Source: Nonomuraea guangzhouensis
Lineage (GTDB): Bacteria; Actinomycetota; Actinomycetes; Streptosporangiales; Streptosporangiaceae
Assembly (NCBI RefSeq): GCF_019396345.1
Contig: NZ_JAHKRM010000008.1
Location: 124,001-188,000, forward strand
Length of the DNA stretch: 64,000 nucleotides
Direction: 5' to 3'
Shown here: piece by piece, positions 25,995 to 34,386 of the stretch
How positions within the stretch are numbered: the first letter of the stretch is position 1
Layout: every line of letters begins with the position of its first letter
Position numbers and translations under genes: made by a program
Notes under the pieces: generated by a model
Told to the model about the DNA's origin: nothing
The model's input: the letters and a program-made list of their open reading frames with translations, nothing else
The model's database searches: none

Positions 25995-26047
25995 TTTGAT
26001 TCGACATCAAACTAGACGCACCGCAGATAGTACGACGTCAAACTATC
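25995..26047. promoter_or_regulatory. Divergent operator region with direct repeats
   Basis: CGACATCAAACTA (26002-26014) and CGACGTCAAACTA (26033-26045) are direct repeats 31 bp apart, near three helical turns. The first lies in TTTGAT-N5-ATCAAA, the second in GATAGT-N10-ACTATC. The regulator is not in an obvious position; the nearby FadR-type protein is a candidate. Confidence 0.6.
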
Positions 26048-26048
26048 T

Positions 26049-26663
26049 ATGTCCACTAGCATCTGGAGCGTGACTGAGGTCTTCACGAGCTGGAAGTCCT
26101 GGCAGGACGCCGTGCGGCCGCTCGCCGCGGCGCTGCCGGAGGAGACGGTCGAGGCGCTGGAAGGGGCCGTGGCCTTCGCCGTACGGCAGCACGGTGATCA
26201 GCGGCGGCCGACCGGTGTGCCGTACGTGGAGCATCTGCTGGAGGCGCTGGAGATCGCGGTGATCGGGGCGCAGATGCGTGATCCCGACGTACTGGTGGCG
26301 ATCGTGCTGCACGACGTCGTCGAGGACACCCCGTGCACGCGCGCGGAGATCGCCGAGCGGTTCGGGGAGCACGTCGCCGAGCTGGTCGCGTGGGTGACCA
26401 AGCCCGGCGTGGCCCCCGGGCAGGACAAGGCGGCGGTGAAGGCGGCCTACCTGCGGGCGCTGGCGGGGGCGCCGGAGCAGGCCGTACTCGTCAAGCTGGC
26501 CGACCGGGTGAGCAACGTCCAGGAACTGCACCGGATGCCGGTGGAGTTCCAGCGGCGATACCACCGGGAGACGGTGGCGCACGTCGTGCCGCTGGCGGCG
26601 GCGTCACCGTGGTTCGCCCGCTGGTTCGCCGAATGGAGAGACGACTACCGGGCGTTCGAGTAA
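26049..26663 (+). CDS. HD-domain phosphohydrolase (RelA/SpoT hydrolase-like, MESH1 type)
   Basis: A 204-residue HD protein. PYVEHLLEALEIAVIG, VAIVLHDVVEDT (the HD pair) and VLVKLADRVSNVQEL match the N-terminal hydrolase domain of SpoT and the stand-alone MESH1 enzymes that remove pyrophosphate from (p)ppGpp or related nucleotides. No synthetase, TGS or ACT domain follows. ATG at 26049 lacks a Shine-Dalgarno and sits against the operator, so it may be leaderless; GTG at 26070 is an alternative with a site too close to be ideal. Confidence 0.8.
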   Translation: MSTSIWSVTEVFTSWKSWQDAVRPLAAALPEETVEALEGAVAFAVRQHGDQRRPTGVPYVEHLLEALEIAVIGAQMRDPDVLVAIVLHDVVEDTPCTRAEIAERFGEHVAELVAWVTKPGVAPGQDKAAVKAAYLRALAGAPEQAVLVKLADRVSNVQELHRMPVEFQRRYHRETVAHVVPLAAASPWFARWFAEWRDDYRAFE

Positions 26664-26670
26664 GGGCCGG

Positions 26671-27387
26671 TCAAGAGAAGCGGGTGGGCAGGCGGGCCAG
26701 GCGGTTGCGGACGCCGTCGAAGTGGGCGTAGACCGCCGCGACCGCCGCGCTCTTGTCCCCGGCCTGTACGGCCGCGTAGATGTCGCGGTGCCGCTTGGCC
26801 ACGTCCGCCGGCGGCTCGTCCGGCGCGCCGAGCTGGTCGCGCAGCTGGTGGTACACATCCCAGAACGCCCCGAGCAGCTGGCTGACCAGCGGGTTGCCGA
26901 GCGGCCGGTAGAGCAGGTCGTGGAAGAGCCGGTCCGTCTCCGGTGACACGTCGCCGACCAGCGCCTCGCTCTCCATGCGCGCCATCACGTCGGCGACCGG
27001 CGTCAGGTCGGCCTCCGGGCCCAGATCGATGAGCCGCTGGACCAGGCCGGCCTCCAGGATCTCGCGGATCTCGGTGAGGTGGGCGAGGTGGTTCTTGCCG
27101 TCCTGGAGGGTGATGCGGCTGTGGAAGGCCAGCTCGTCGACCAGCCCGGCCAGCGACATCCGGCCCACGAACATGCCGAAGCCGTGGCGGATGTCGACGA
27201 TCCCGACCGCCTGCAGCGCCTTGAGCGCCTCCCGGACGGAGTTGCGGCTGACCTGGAGCTCTTCCATGAGCTCGGTTTCGGTGGGCAGGGGATCACCCGC
27301 CACGAGCCCGCGCTGGAGGATGAGCTCTTTGACGCCCTCCTGGGCCTCGACTGCGCGGCTGGGCCGCGAGCGCGGGACAGTGGTCAT
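26671..27387 (-). CDS. FadR-subfamily GntR transcriptional regulator
   Basis: A 238-residue regulator. The winged helix (LPTETELMEELQVSRNSVREAL) is followed by an FCD ligand domain rich in helices, with D, H and R residues typical of carboxylate-binding members. It is divergent from the oligopeptide-type ABC operon and is its likely regulator. An inverted repeat (CTAAG-N6-CTTAG) lies 13 bp upstream of its start, consistent with autoregulation. The end approaches the HD gene tail to tail. Confidence 0.9.
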   Translation of the reverse strand: MTTVPRSRPSRAVEAQEGVKELILQRGLVAGDPLPTETELMEELQVSRNSVREALKALQAVGIVDIRHGFGMFVGRMSLAGLVDELAFHSRITLQDGKNHLAHLTEIREILEAGLVQRLIDLGPEADLTPVADVMARMESEALVGDVSPETDRLFHDLLYRPLGNPLVSQLLGAFWDVYHQLRDQLGAPDEPPADVAKRHRDIYAAVQAGDKSAAVAAVYAHFDGVRNRLARLPTRFS

Positions 27388-27399
27388 GAATGATCCCTT

Positions 27400-27503
27400 C
27401 TAAGTATGCGCTTAGGTAACATTCCGGAAATCTCCTGTTGACCTCAACCGGGCCCGGCCCATAGCGTCCACCCTACGCACAACATAGGACATGGGACGTC
27501 CTA
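27400..27503 (+). promoter_or_regulatory. Divergent promoter region of fadR-type gene and ABC operon
   Basis: CTAAG-N6-CTTAG (27400-27415) and TAGGAC-N7-GTCCTA (27485-27503) are inverted repeats at the two ends. Between them TTGACC (27438-27443) is a good -35, with TAGCGT 18 bp downstream (27462-27467) as a weak -10 for the ABC operon. The second repeat would lie in the 5' leader. Confidence 0.5.
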
Positions 27504-27526
27504 CGTTCCAGTTCCAGGAGGCATCC

Positions 27527-29134
27527 GTGAGCTCTGAGTTCAGCCGCCGTGACTTCCTGCGCTACAGCGGGGCCACGGGTGCGGCGGCGTTAATCGCGTC
27601 CACCCTGTCCGCCTGCTCGGGCGGGCCGGCCTCGACCGGTTCGGTCGGCGCCGGATCCAACAAAGACCTGGTCACCGCGGTCATCGGCTATGGCAACGAC
27701 GGGAGCTGGGACCCGACGCAGACGGCCTCGGCCTTCGCGATGGCCGGCATCCAGCACATGTACGAGGGCCTGCTCGACACCGACCCGATCACCCGCGAGC
27801 CGTTCCCGGCCCTGGCGACCGCGCTGCCCACGGACCTGAACGCCACCTCGTGGAAGTTCACCCTCCGCGACGGCGCGAAGTGGCACGACGGCCAGCCGGT
27901 GACCGCCGACGACGTGGTCTTCACCTTCGAGCGCATCCTCGACCCCCAGGCGAACGTGCTGACCGGCAACTTCTTCAGGTCCTGGCTCCAGGAAGTGAAG
28001 AAGATCGACGACAAGAACGTGGAGCTGGTCTTCAAGTTCGCCTTCCCCGACGCGGCGCCGCGGCTGACCATCGCCAAGATCATGCCCAAGCACGTCTTCA
28101 GCCAGCCCGGCGCCTGGGACGCGGCCAAGACCGGCAAGGCCGTCGGCTCGGGGCCGTACAAGCAGACGGCGCACAACCCCAAGAGCAACACCACCTTCGA
28201 GGCGTTCGCCGACTACAACGGGCCGCGCCCGGCCACCGTCAAGAAGATGAACTGGCTGACGATCGTGGACGCGGCGGCCCGCGTCGCGAAGATCTCCGGC
28301 GGCTCGGCCGAGGCGCAGATCGCCGACAACATCCCGTACGCCAACGTCGACCAGCTCAAGCAGCAGGGGCTGACCGTCGAGGGCGGCGCGGGCATGAACC
28401 ACATGTTCCTGATGTTCAACACCGCCACCAAGCCGTTCGACGACGTCCGCGTACGGCAGGCGCTGCACTACGCGATCGACAAGAAGAAGCTGATCGACGT
28501 GGCCCTCAAGGGGCACGGCACCGCCTCCAGCTCCTTCCTCAACGAGGGCCACCCCGACCACAAGCGGGCCTCGGTCGTCTACGACTACGACCAGGAGAAG
28601 GCCAAGGCCCTGCTCAAAGAGGCGGGCGTGACCAACCTGACGATCAACCTGATGGCCGTCAACGTGAGCTGGATCGCCGACTGCCTGCCGACCCTCGCCG
28701 CCTCCTGGGAGGCGATCGGCGTCAAGACGACGCTGGAGCCGCAGGACACGGCCGCGCTGTTCACCAAGATGGACCAGTTCCAGGACTACCAGGTGGTCGC
28801 GGCGGCCTCGAACCCCAACCAGTTCGGCATGGACGCCGACCTGATCATGCGCTACAACTTCGTGCCCGGCGGCCTGTGGATGAAGTACAGCCACTGGGGC
28901 GAGAGCAAGGACGCCAAGTCCCTGTTCGCGCAGATGGACGAGGCCACCAAAGAGCCCGACAAGGCAGCCAAGACCGCGAAGGTCCAGAAATATCTGGATC
29001 TCATCGCGGAGCAGGCGGTCCTCTACCCCGTCGTCCACACCGAGCTGATGACCGCCTGGGACCCCAAGAAGCTGTCCGGCATCCGCGCGCAGGCTTACCC
29101 GGGCATCAACCTGCTCCAGGCCAAGCGCACCTGA
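27527..29134 (+). CDS. ABC transporter substrate-binding lipoprotein, family 5 (DppA/OppA-like), Tat-type signal
   Basis: A 535-residue binding protein. The signal carries a twin-arginine motif (SRRDFLRYSG) and a lipobox (LSAC), so it is probably exported folded and then lipidated. The SBP_bac_5 fold is clear (LRDGAKWHDGQPVTADDVVF, VRQALHYAIDKKKLI). Family members bind peptides, nickel, opines or sugar-acid derivatives. GTG at 27527 has an ideal AGGAGG. It is the first gene of a five-gene operon whose last gene is a DapA-family aldolase, suggesting a 2-keto-acid-generating substrate. Confidence 0.93.
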   Translation: MSSEFSRRDFLRYSGATGAAALIASTLSACSGGPASTGSVGAGSNKDLVTAVIGYGNDGSWDPTQTASAFAMAGIQHMYEGLLDTDPITREPFPALATALPTDLNATSWKFTLRDGAKWHDGQPVTADDVVFTFERILDPQANVLTGNFFRSWLQEVKKIDDKNVELVFKFAFPDAAPRLTIAKIMPKHVFSQPGAWDAAKTGKAVGSGPYKQTAHNPKSNTTFEAFADYNGPRPATVKKMNWLTIVDAAARVAKISGGSAEAQIADNIPYANVDQLKQQGLTVEGGAGMNHMFLMFNTATKPFDDVRVRQALHYAIDKKKLIDVALKGHGTASSSFLNEGHPDHKRASVVYDYDQEKAKALLKEAGVTNLTINLMAVNVSWIADCLPTLAASWEAIGVKTTLEPQDTAALFTKMDQFQDYQVVAAASNPNQFGMDADLIMRYNFVPGGLWMKYSHWGESKDAKSLFAQMDEATKEPDKAAKTAKVQKYLDLIAEQAVLYPVVHTELMTAWDPKKLSGIRAQAYPGINLLQAKRT

Positions 29135-29135
29135 C

Positions 29136-30095
29136 ATGGTCGTCATCGCCAGAATGCTCCTCCGGCGGATTCTCGTCCTGGTCCCGCTGGTGCTCGGGGT
29201 CGCCGCGTTCGTGTTCATCGTGATGCGTTTCTCCAACAGCAAGCCGGAGTACGCCTACTTCCAGGGCGCGAACCCGACCCCCGAGCAGATCCACCAGTTC
29301 CAGGTCGAGAACGGCCTGCTCGACCCGTTGCCGCTGCGCTACCTGCGCTTCATCGGCGACCTGGCCAGGGGTGACCTGGGCACCAGCGTGCTCACCAAGA
29401 AGCCGGTGCTCGAATCGGTCACGACCGCGCTGCCGCTGACGCTCCAGCTCACGCTGCTCGGCCTGCTCATCGCGGTCGTGCTGGCGCTGGTCTTCGGCGT
29501 CGCCGGGGCGCTGTTCCGTGACCGCTGGCCCGACCAGGTGATCCGCGTCGTGTCGCTGGTCGGGGTGGCGGCTCCGGCGTTCTGGCTGGCGCTGCTGATG
29601 ATCCAGTGGCTGGCCGTGGGGCAGGGCCTGTTCCCGACCGGCGGCTACATCAATCCGGCCGACTCGACGAGCGGCTGGCTGCGCTCGATGACGCTGCCCG
29701 CCCTGTCCCTGTCGCTGCCGGTCGCGGCCCAGCTCACCAGGATCATCCGTACGTCGATGGTCGAGGAGCTGGACCGCGACTACGTACGCACCGCGATCGG
29801 CAGCGGGCTGCCGCCGATCGTGGTGGTCGGTCGCAACGTGCTGCGTAACGCACTGATCAACCCGCTGACCGTGCTCGGCCTGCGCATCGGCTACCTGATC
29901 GGCGGCGCGGTGGTCATCGAGCAGATCTACGGCCTGCCGGGCATGGGTCAGCTCATGATCAACGCGGTGCGCGACGGTGACCCCGCGGTCGTGCAGGGTG
30001 TCGTGCTGACCGTCGCGATCGGCTTCATGGTCGTCAACCTGCTGGTCGACGTCCTGTACCTGCTGGTCAACCCCAGGCTCAGGAGCGCCGCCTGA
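29136..30095 (+). CDS. ABC transporter permease (DppB type)
   Basis: A 319-residue inner-membrane permease with about six helices. The N-terminal LLRRILVLVPLVLGVAAFVF and the late GGAVVIEQIYGLPGMGQLM (EAA-like loop) are typical of DppB/OppB subunits. Its start follows the stop of the binding protein directly, and it overlaps the next gene by one base (TGATG). It pairs with the permease half of the following fusion protein. Confidence 0.93.
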   Translation: MVVIARMLLRRILVLVPLVLGVAAFVFIVMRFSNSKPEYAYFQGANPTPEQIHQFQVENGLLDPLPLRYLRFIGDLARGDLGTSVLTKKPVLESVTTALPLTLQLTLLGLLIAVVLALVFGVAGALFRDRWPDQVIRVVSLVGVAAPAFWLALLMIQWLAVGQGLFPTGGYINPADSTSGWLRSMTLPALSLSLPVAAQLTRIIRTSMVEELDRDYVRTAIGSGLPPIVVVGRNVLRNALINPLTVLGLRIGYLIGGAVVIEQIYGLPGMGQLMINAVRDGDPAVVQGVVLTVAIGFMVVNLLVDVLYLLVNPRLRSAA

Positions 30096-32029
30096 TGAGA
30101 CGTGGACTGACGGAACGCCTGTCCAAGCCGGGCGTCGCCTTCAAGCGGCTGCGGCCGATGTCGTGGGTCGCCGTGGGCGTCGTCGCCGTGGTCGTACTGG
30201 CCGCGCTGCTCGCGCCGCTGATCTCGCCGCACTCGCCGCTCTTCCAGGAGGCCGCCGGCGGCGGCCCGTCCGCGAGTCACTGGATGGGACTCGACAGCGC
30301 CAACCGCGACATCCTGTCCAGGCTCCTGTACGGCGCGCGCTGGTCGCTGATCATCGGCCTCGGCGCGACCGGCCTGGCCCTGGTCGTGGGGGCCGTCATC
30401 GGCGCCGTCGCGGCCACCTCCCGCCGGGCCGTCGACGAGACGATCATGCGCCTGCTCGACGTGATCATGGCCTTCCCCGGCATCGCGCTGGCCGCCGTGC
30501 TGGTGGCGGTGTTCGGCGGCAGCATTCCGGTGCTGGTGATGGCGATGGCCTTCCTCTACATGCCGTCGGTGGCCCGGGTCGTGCGGGCCAACGTGATCGC
30601 CCAGTACGGCGAGGACTACGTCGCGGCCGAGCGGATCATCGGCGCCCGCACCCCGCACATCCTGCTCCGGCACATCGCCATCAACTGCGCCGCGCCGGTG
30701 CTGGTGTTCTGTACGGTGATGGTGGCCGACGCGATCGTCTTCGAGGCGTCGCTGTCGTTCATCGGAGCCGGGGTACGCCCGCCGAACCCGTCGTGGGGCA
30801 GTGTCATCGCCGACGGCAAGAACATGGTGCTCCTCGGCGGCTGGTGGGCCACGGTCTTCCCCGGCCTGCTCATCCTGATCACCGTGCTCGCCCTGAACAT
30901 CCTCTCCGAGGGCATCTCCGACGCCTGGGCCGCGCCCACCACGCGCAAGGCCGCGATCAAGAAGGACGACGCTTTCGAGGCGGCCCGGCCGGGCTCCGGC
31001 GAGATCGTCGAGCTGCCGGGACTGGCCGAGGCCGCCCGCAGGCTGGCGGAACGGGCCCGCCCGCTGCCCTCGGGCCCGCCGATCCTCTCGGTGGAGCGGC
31101 TGCGGATCGGCTTCACCGAGGGCGTGGACATCGTCGACGGCATCGCCTTCGAGGTGCGGCCGGGCGAGGTGCTCGGGCTGGTCGGCGAGTCCGGCTGCGG
31201 CAAGTCGCTGACCGCGCTGACCATCATGGGCCTGCAGCCCCGCGACGCCCGCGTCAGCGGCCATGTCCGCTTCGACCAGCAGGAACTCCTCGCGCTGCCG
31301 CGCCGCGCCCGCCGCCGCCTGCTCGGCCACGAGATGGCGATGATCTACCAGGACGCGCTCTCGTCGCTGAACCCGGCCATGACCATCAAGTCCCAGCTCA
31401 AGCAGGTCACCCGCCGCGGTGGCCGCCGGTCACCGGCCGAACTGCTCGAACTGGTCGGCCTGGACGCCCGCCGTACCCTGTCCTCCTACCCGCACGAGCT
31501 GTCCGGCGGGCAGCGGCAGCGGGTGCTGATCGCGATGGCGCTGTCGCGCGAGCCCAAGCTGATCGTCGCCGACGAGCCCACCACCGCGCTCGACGTGACC
31601 GTCCAGGCGCAGGTCATCGAGCTGCTGCTGAAGCTGCGCGAGGAGCTCGGGTTCGCGCTGATCCTCGTCTCCCACGACCTCGCGCTGATCGCCGACGTCA
31701 CCGACCGCGTGGTCGTCATGTACGGCGGGCAGATCGTGGAGACCGGCGCCACGGCGACGCTGGTCGGCGCGCCCGCCCACCACTACGCCCGCGGGCTGCT
31801 CGGCTCCGTGCTGTCGCTGGAGTCTGGGGCCGAGCGGCTCACCCAGATTCCCGGCGTGGTGCCCGCGCCGGCGGACTTCCCGGCCGGCTGCCGCTTCGCC
31901 GACCGGTGCCCGATGGTCACGGACGTGTGCCGTACCGACGTACCGGAGCTGGAGGGGGACGCCCGGCAGCACGCCGTGGCGTGTCACCATCCCGCTGTCG
32001 TCCTCGTGGGGAGTGATCAGCGTGCTTGA
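30095..32029 (+). CDS. Fused ABC permease (DppC) and ATP-binding protein (DppD)
   Basis: A 644-residue fusion. Residues 1-290 are a DppC permease (MGLDSANRDILSRLLYGARW, EASLSFIGAGVRPPNPSWG). A Glu/Arg-rich linker (about 290-330) leads to a full ABC ATPase: Walker A VGESGCGKS, signature LSGGQRQR, Walker B LIVADEPTTALD, and the C-terminal oligopeptide/dipeptide domain with CRFADRCPM. Normally these are separate genes. The fusion fixes one permease to one ATPase 1:1. The start overlaps the upstream stop by one base, and the end overlaps the next gene. Confidence 0.95.
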   Translation: MRRGLTERLSKPGVAFKRLRPMSWVAVGVVAVVVLAALLAPLISPHSPLFQEAAGGGPSASHWMGLDSANRDILSRLLYGARWSLIIGLGATGLALVVGAVIGAVAATSRRAVDETIMRLLDVIMAFPGIALAAVLVAVFGGSIPVLVMAMAFLYMPSVARVVRANVIAQYGEDYVAAERIIGARTPHILLRHIAINCAAPVLVFCTVMVADAIVFEASLSFIGAGVRPPNPSWGSVIADGKNMVLLGGWWATVFPGLLILITVLALNILSEGISDAWAAPTTRKAAIKKDDAFEAARPGSGEIVELPGLAEAARRLAERARPLPSGPPILSVERLRIGFTEGVDIVDGIAFEVRPGEVLGLVGESGCGKSLTALTIMGLQPRDARVSGHVRFDQQELLALPRRARRRLLGHEMAMIYQDALSSLNPAMTIKSQLKQVTRRGGRRSPAELLELVGLDARRTLSSYPHELSGGQRQRVLIAMALSREPKLIVADEPTTALDVTVQAQVIELLLKLREELGFALILVSHDLALIADVTDRVVVMYGGQIVETGATATLVGAPAHHYARGLLGSVLSLESGAERLTQIPGVVPAPADFPAGCRFADRCPMVTDVCRTDVPELEGDARQHAVACHHPAVVLVGSDQRA

Positions 32030-33011
32030 GCTCAAGGACGTTCATGTCGTGCACAAGGCCCGCTCGGGCGGGCTGTTCTCGCGGGACCGCGTCCACGCGC
32101 TGACCGCGGCGAACCTCACGATCAGCGCCGGCGAGACGGTCGGCGTCGTGGGGGAGTCGGGCTGCGGCAAGTCCACGCTGGCCAAGGTGCTGGTGGCGCT
32201 GCAACGGCCGACGTCGGGCACCGTGACCTTCCGCGGCAAGGACCTGTGGGCGCTCAAGGACGCCGAGCGGCGGGACATGATCGGGTCGAGCGTCGGGATG
32301 ATATTTCAGGACCCGTCCACGGCGCTCAACCGGCGGCTGCCCATCAGGCAGGTGCTCCGTGACCCGCTCAACGTGCACGGCCGCGGCACCCCGGCCGAGC
32401 GGGACGCCCGCGTGCGCGAGCTCCTCGACCTCGTCGGCCTGCCCGCCGGCGCGGCGGACCTGCTGCCGGGCCAGCTCTCCGGCGGTCAGCGGCAGCGCGT
32501 GGCCATCGCCAGGGCGCTCGCCCTCGAACCCGGCCTGCTCATCGCCGACGAGCCGACCAGCGCCCTTGACGTCTCGGTGCGGGCGCAGATACTCAACCTG
32601 CTGCTCGATCTGAAGGAGCGGCTCGGGCTGGCGCTGGTGTTCGTCTCGCACGACATCCAGACCGTCCGGCGGATGAGCGACCGGGTGGTGACGATGTACC
32701 TGGGCAGGATCGTCGAGCAGACCCCCGCGCACGCCGTACCCCTGAACGCCCGGCACCCCTACACGCGGGCGCTGTTCTCCGCCACGCCTGGGCTGATCTC
32801 GCCGATCAACCCGATCCCGCTGGTCGGCGTCGTGCCCTCGGCCACGAGGCCGCCGAGCGGCTGCCCGTTCCGCACCCGGTGCTGGCGGGCCGACGAGGAG
32901 TGCGGCGCCGCCTGGCCCGCGGCGCGGAGCGACGCCGACCACCTCTACCACTGCCACCACCCGGTGGCGGCGGGGGCCACCGATCTCGAACTGATCCAGG
33001 AGCGTGCATGA
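32022..33011 (+). CDS. ABC transporter ATP-binding protein (DppF type)
   Basis: A 329-residue ATPase. Walker A GESGCGKST, signature LSGGQRQRVAIA, Walker B LLIADEPTSALD, H-loop VFVSHD, and the C-terminal oligo_HPY domain with CPFRTRCWRADEEC. GTG at 32022 has GGGGAG about nine bases upstream; GTG at 32013 is possible. It overlaps the fused gene by eight bases and the aldolase gene by four (ATGA). It is the second nucleotide-binding subunit of the heteromeric importer. Confidence 0.94.
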   Translation: MLELKDVHVVHKARSGGLFSRDRVHALTAANLTISAGETVGVVGESGCGKSTLAKVLVALQRPTSGTVTFRGKDLWALKDAERRDMIGSSVGMIFQDPSTALNRRLPIRQVLRDPLNVHGRGTPAERDARVRELLDLVGLPAGAADLLPGQLSGGQRQRVAIARALALEPGLLIADEPTSALDVSVRAQILNLLLDLKERLGLALVFVSHDIQTVRRMSDRVVTMYLGRIVEQTPAHAVPLNARHPYTRALFSATPGLISPINPIPLVGVVPSATRPPSGCPFRTRCWRADEECGAAWPAARSDADHLYHCHHPVAAGATDLELIQERA

Positions 33012-33931
33012 CGAAGAAGTCCGTGACGAAGCTGACCGGTGTGATTCCCCCGGTCTGCACCCCGATGACCTCCGATGGCCAGGTGGACGCCGACTCGCTG
33101 ATCCGGCTGGTCGACCACCTGATCGAGGGCGGGGTGGACGGGCTGTTCGTGCTCGGGTCGTCGTCAGAGGTGGCCTACCTCACCGACGCACAGCGCCGGG
33201 TGGTGCTCGACACCGTGGCCGGCCATGTGGGCGGACGGGTGCCGGTGCTGGCGGGGGTGATCGACATGACGACGCCGCGGGTGCTCGAACACGTGCGTGT
33301 CGCCGTCGAGGCCGGGGTGTCGGGACTGGTGGCGACCGCGCCGTTCTACACGCGCACCCATCCCACCGAGATCCGCACCCATTTCCGGACCATCAGTGCT
33401 GAGAGTGGATTGCCGGTCTATGCCTATGATCTGCCGGTTGCCGTACACACCAAGTTGACCGCCGAACTCCTGCTGGGACTGGCCGCCGAAGGGGTCTTGG
33501 CCGGGGTCAAGGATTCGAGTGGGGACGACGGCGGCCTGCGGCAGGTGATCCTCGGGCGCGAGGCGCCGTTCAGCGTGCTGACCGGGTCCGAGGTGACGGT
33601 GGACTCCGCCCTGTGGATGGGCGCCGACGGCGTGGTGCCCGGCTTGGGCAATGTGGATCCCCACGGGTACGTCCGGCTCTATCAGGCGGCCCGGCAGGGC
33701 GACTGGGAGGCGGCCCGGCTGGAGCAGGAGCGGCTGGTGCGGCTGTTCGAGATCGTCACGGTCGGCGGTGGCCGGATGGGCGGGAGCTCGTCGGGGCTCG
33801 GCGCCTTCAAGGCCGCGCTGCACCTGCGCGGCGTCATCGACCACCCGGCCACCGCGCTGCCGCAGGTCCCGCTGAACGACGAGGAGACCGCTCGCATCGG
33901 CAAGCACCTGGCCACCGCGGGCCTGCTGTAA
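33008..33931 (+). CDS. Dihydrodipicolinate synthase / N-acetylneuraminate lyase family aldolase
   Basis: A 307-residue TIM-barrel class I aldolase. The Schiff-base lysine lies in AGVKDSSGD (about residue 170), YAYDLP carries the catalytic tyrosine, and the GSSSEVAYLT loop corresponds to the pyruvate-binding GTTGE motif. Family members cleave or form 2-keto acids with pyruvate. Its place at the end of a solute importer operon argues for catabolism (sialate-, ketodeoxysugar- or opine-like) rather than lysine synthesis. Confidence 0.9.
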   Translation: MTKKSVTKLTGVIPPVCTPMTSDGQVDADSLIRLVDHLIEGGVDGLFVLGSSSEVAYLTDAQRRVVLDTVAGHVGGRVPVLAGVIDMTTPRVLEHVRVAVEAGVSGLVATAPFYTRTHPTEIRTHFRTISAESGLPVYAYDLPVAVHTKLTAELLLGLAAEGVLAGVKDSSGDDGGLRQVILGREAPFSVLTGSEVTVDSALWMGADGVVPGLGNVDPHGYVRLYQAARQGDWEAARLEQERLVRLFEIVTVGGGRMGGSSSGLGAFKAALHLRGVIDHPATALPQVPLNDEETARIGKHLATAGLL

Positions 33932-33945
33932 CGATCCGGCAGGCC

Positions 33946-34320
33946 CTACGCGCGCCGGTCCTTGGGCGGGAAGACCTGCAGCGCCGCCTCCAGCGCGGTG
34001 GCCTCCTCCGGGGTGAGGCGTTCGAGGAAGTGCACGAGCGTGGCGGCCTGGTTGCCGCTGCCGGCCAGGGCGCGGCGCATCAGGTCGGCCGTGTAGGCCT
34101 CCTTGGAGGCGATCGGCTCGTAGACGTACGCACGGCCGACGGGCTTGCGCTTGAGCAGGCCCTTGGTGTGGAGCTTGTCCATCACGGTCATCACCGTGGT
34201 GTAGGCGATCTCCCGCTCTCCGCGCAGGTCTTCGAGCACCTCCCGGACGGAGGCGGGCCTGCGGTAGGACCACATCCTGTCCATGATGGTGGACTCGAGC
34301 TCTCCCAGGCCGCGGTTCAT
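33946..34320 (-). CDS. BlaI/MecI/CopY-family repressor
   Basis: A 124-residue winged-helix repressor (LGELESTIMDRMWSY, VREVLEDLRGEREIAYTTVM, LKRKPVGRAYVYEP). BlaI proteins are cleaved by an M56 sensor protease to induce beta-lactamase or respiratory genes. No BlaR/M56 partner is visible here, so it is an orphan. It is divergent from the hemerythrin gene across only 66 bp and may regulate it. ATG at 34320 is chosen; GTG at 34326 is two codons longer. Neither has a clear Shine-Dalgarno. Confidence 0.88.
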   Translation of the reverse strand: MNRGLGELESTIMDRMWSYRRPASVREVLEDLRGEREIAYTTVMTVMDKLHTKGLLKRKPVGRAYVYEPIASKEAYTADLMRRALAGSGNQAATLVHFLERLTPEEATALEAALQVFPPKDRRA

Positions 34321-34386
34321 GAGCACATGCTACGGCTTGGATCAGCGGTCAATCATTTGGCAATCGGCGTCGCTCATCCTGTCCTC

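Noticed and set aside
27590-27610. ApbE flavinylation target motif SGAT in the lipoprotein at 27527
   Set aside because: The SGAT falls inside the Tat signal peptide, which is removed, so it cannot carry covalent FMN.
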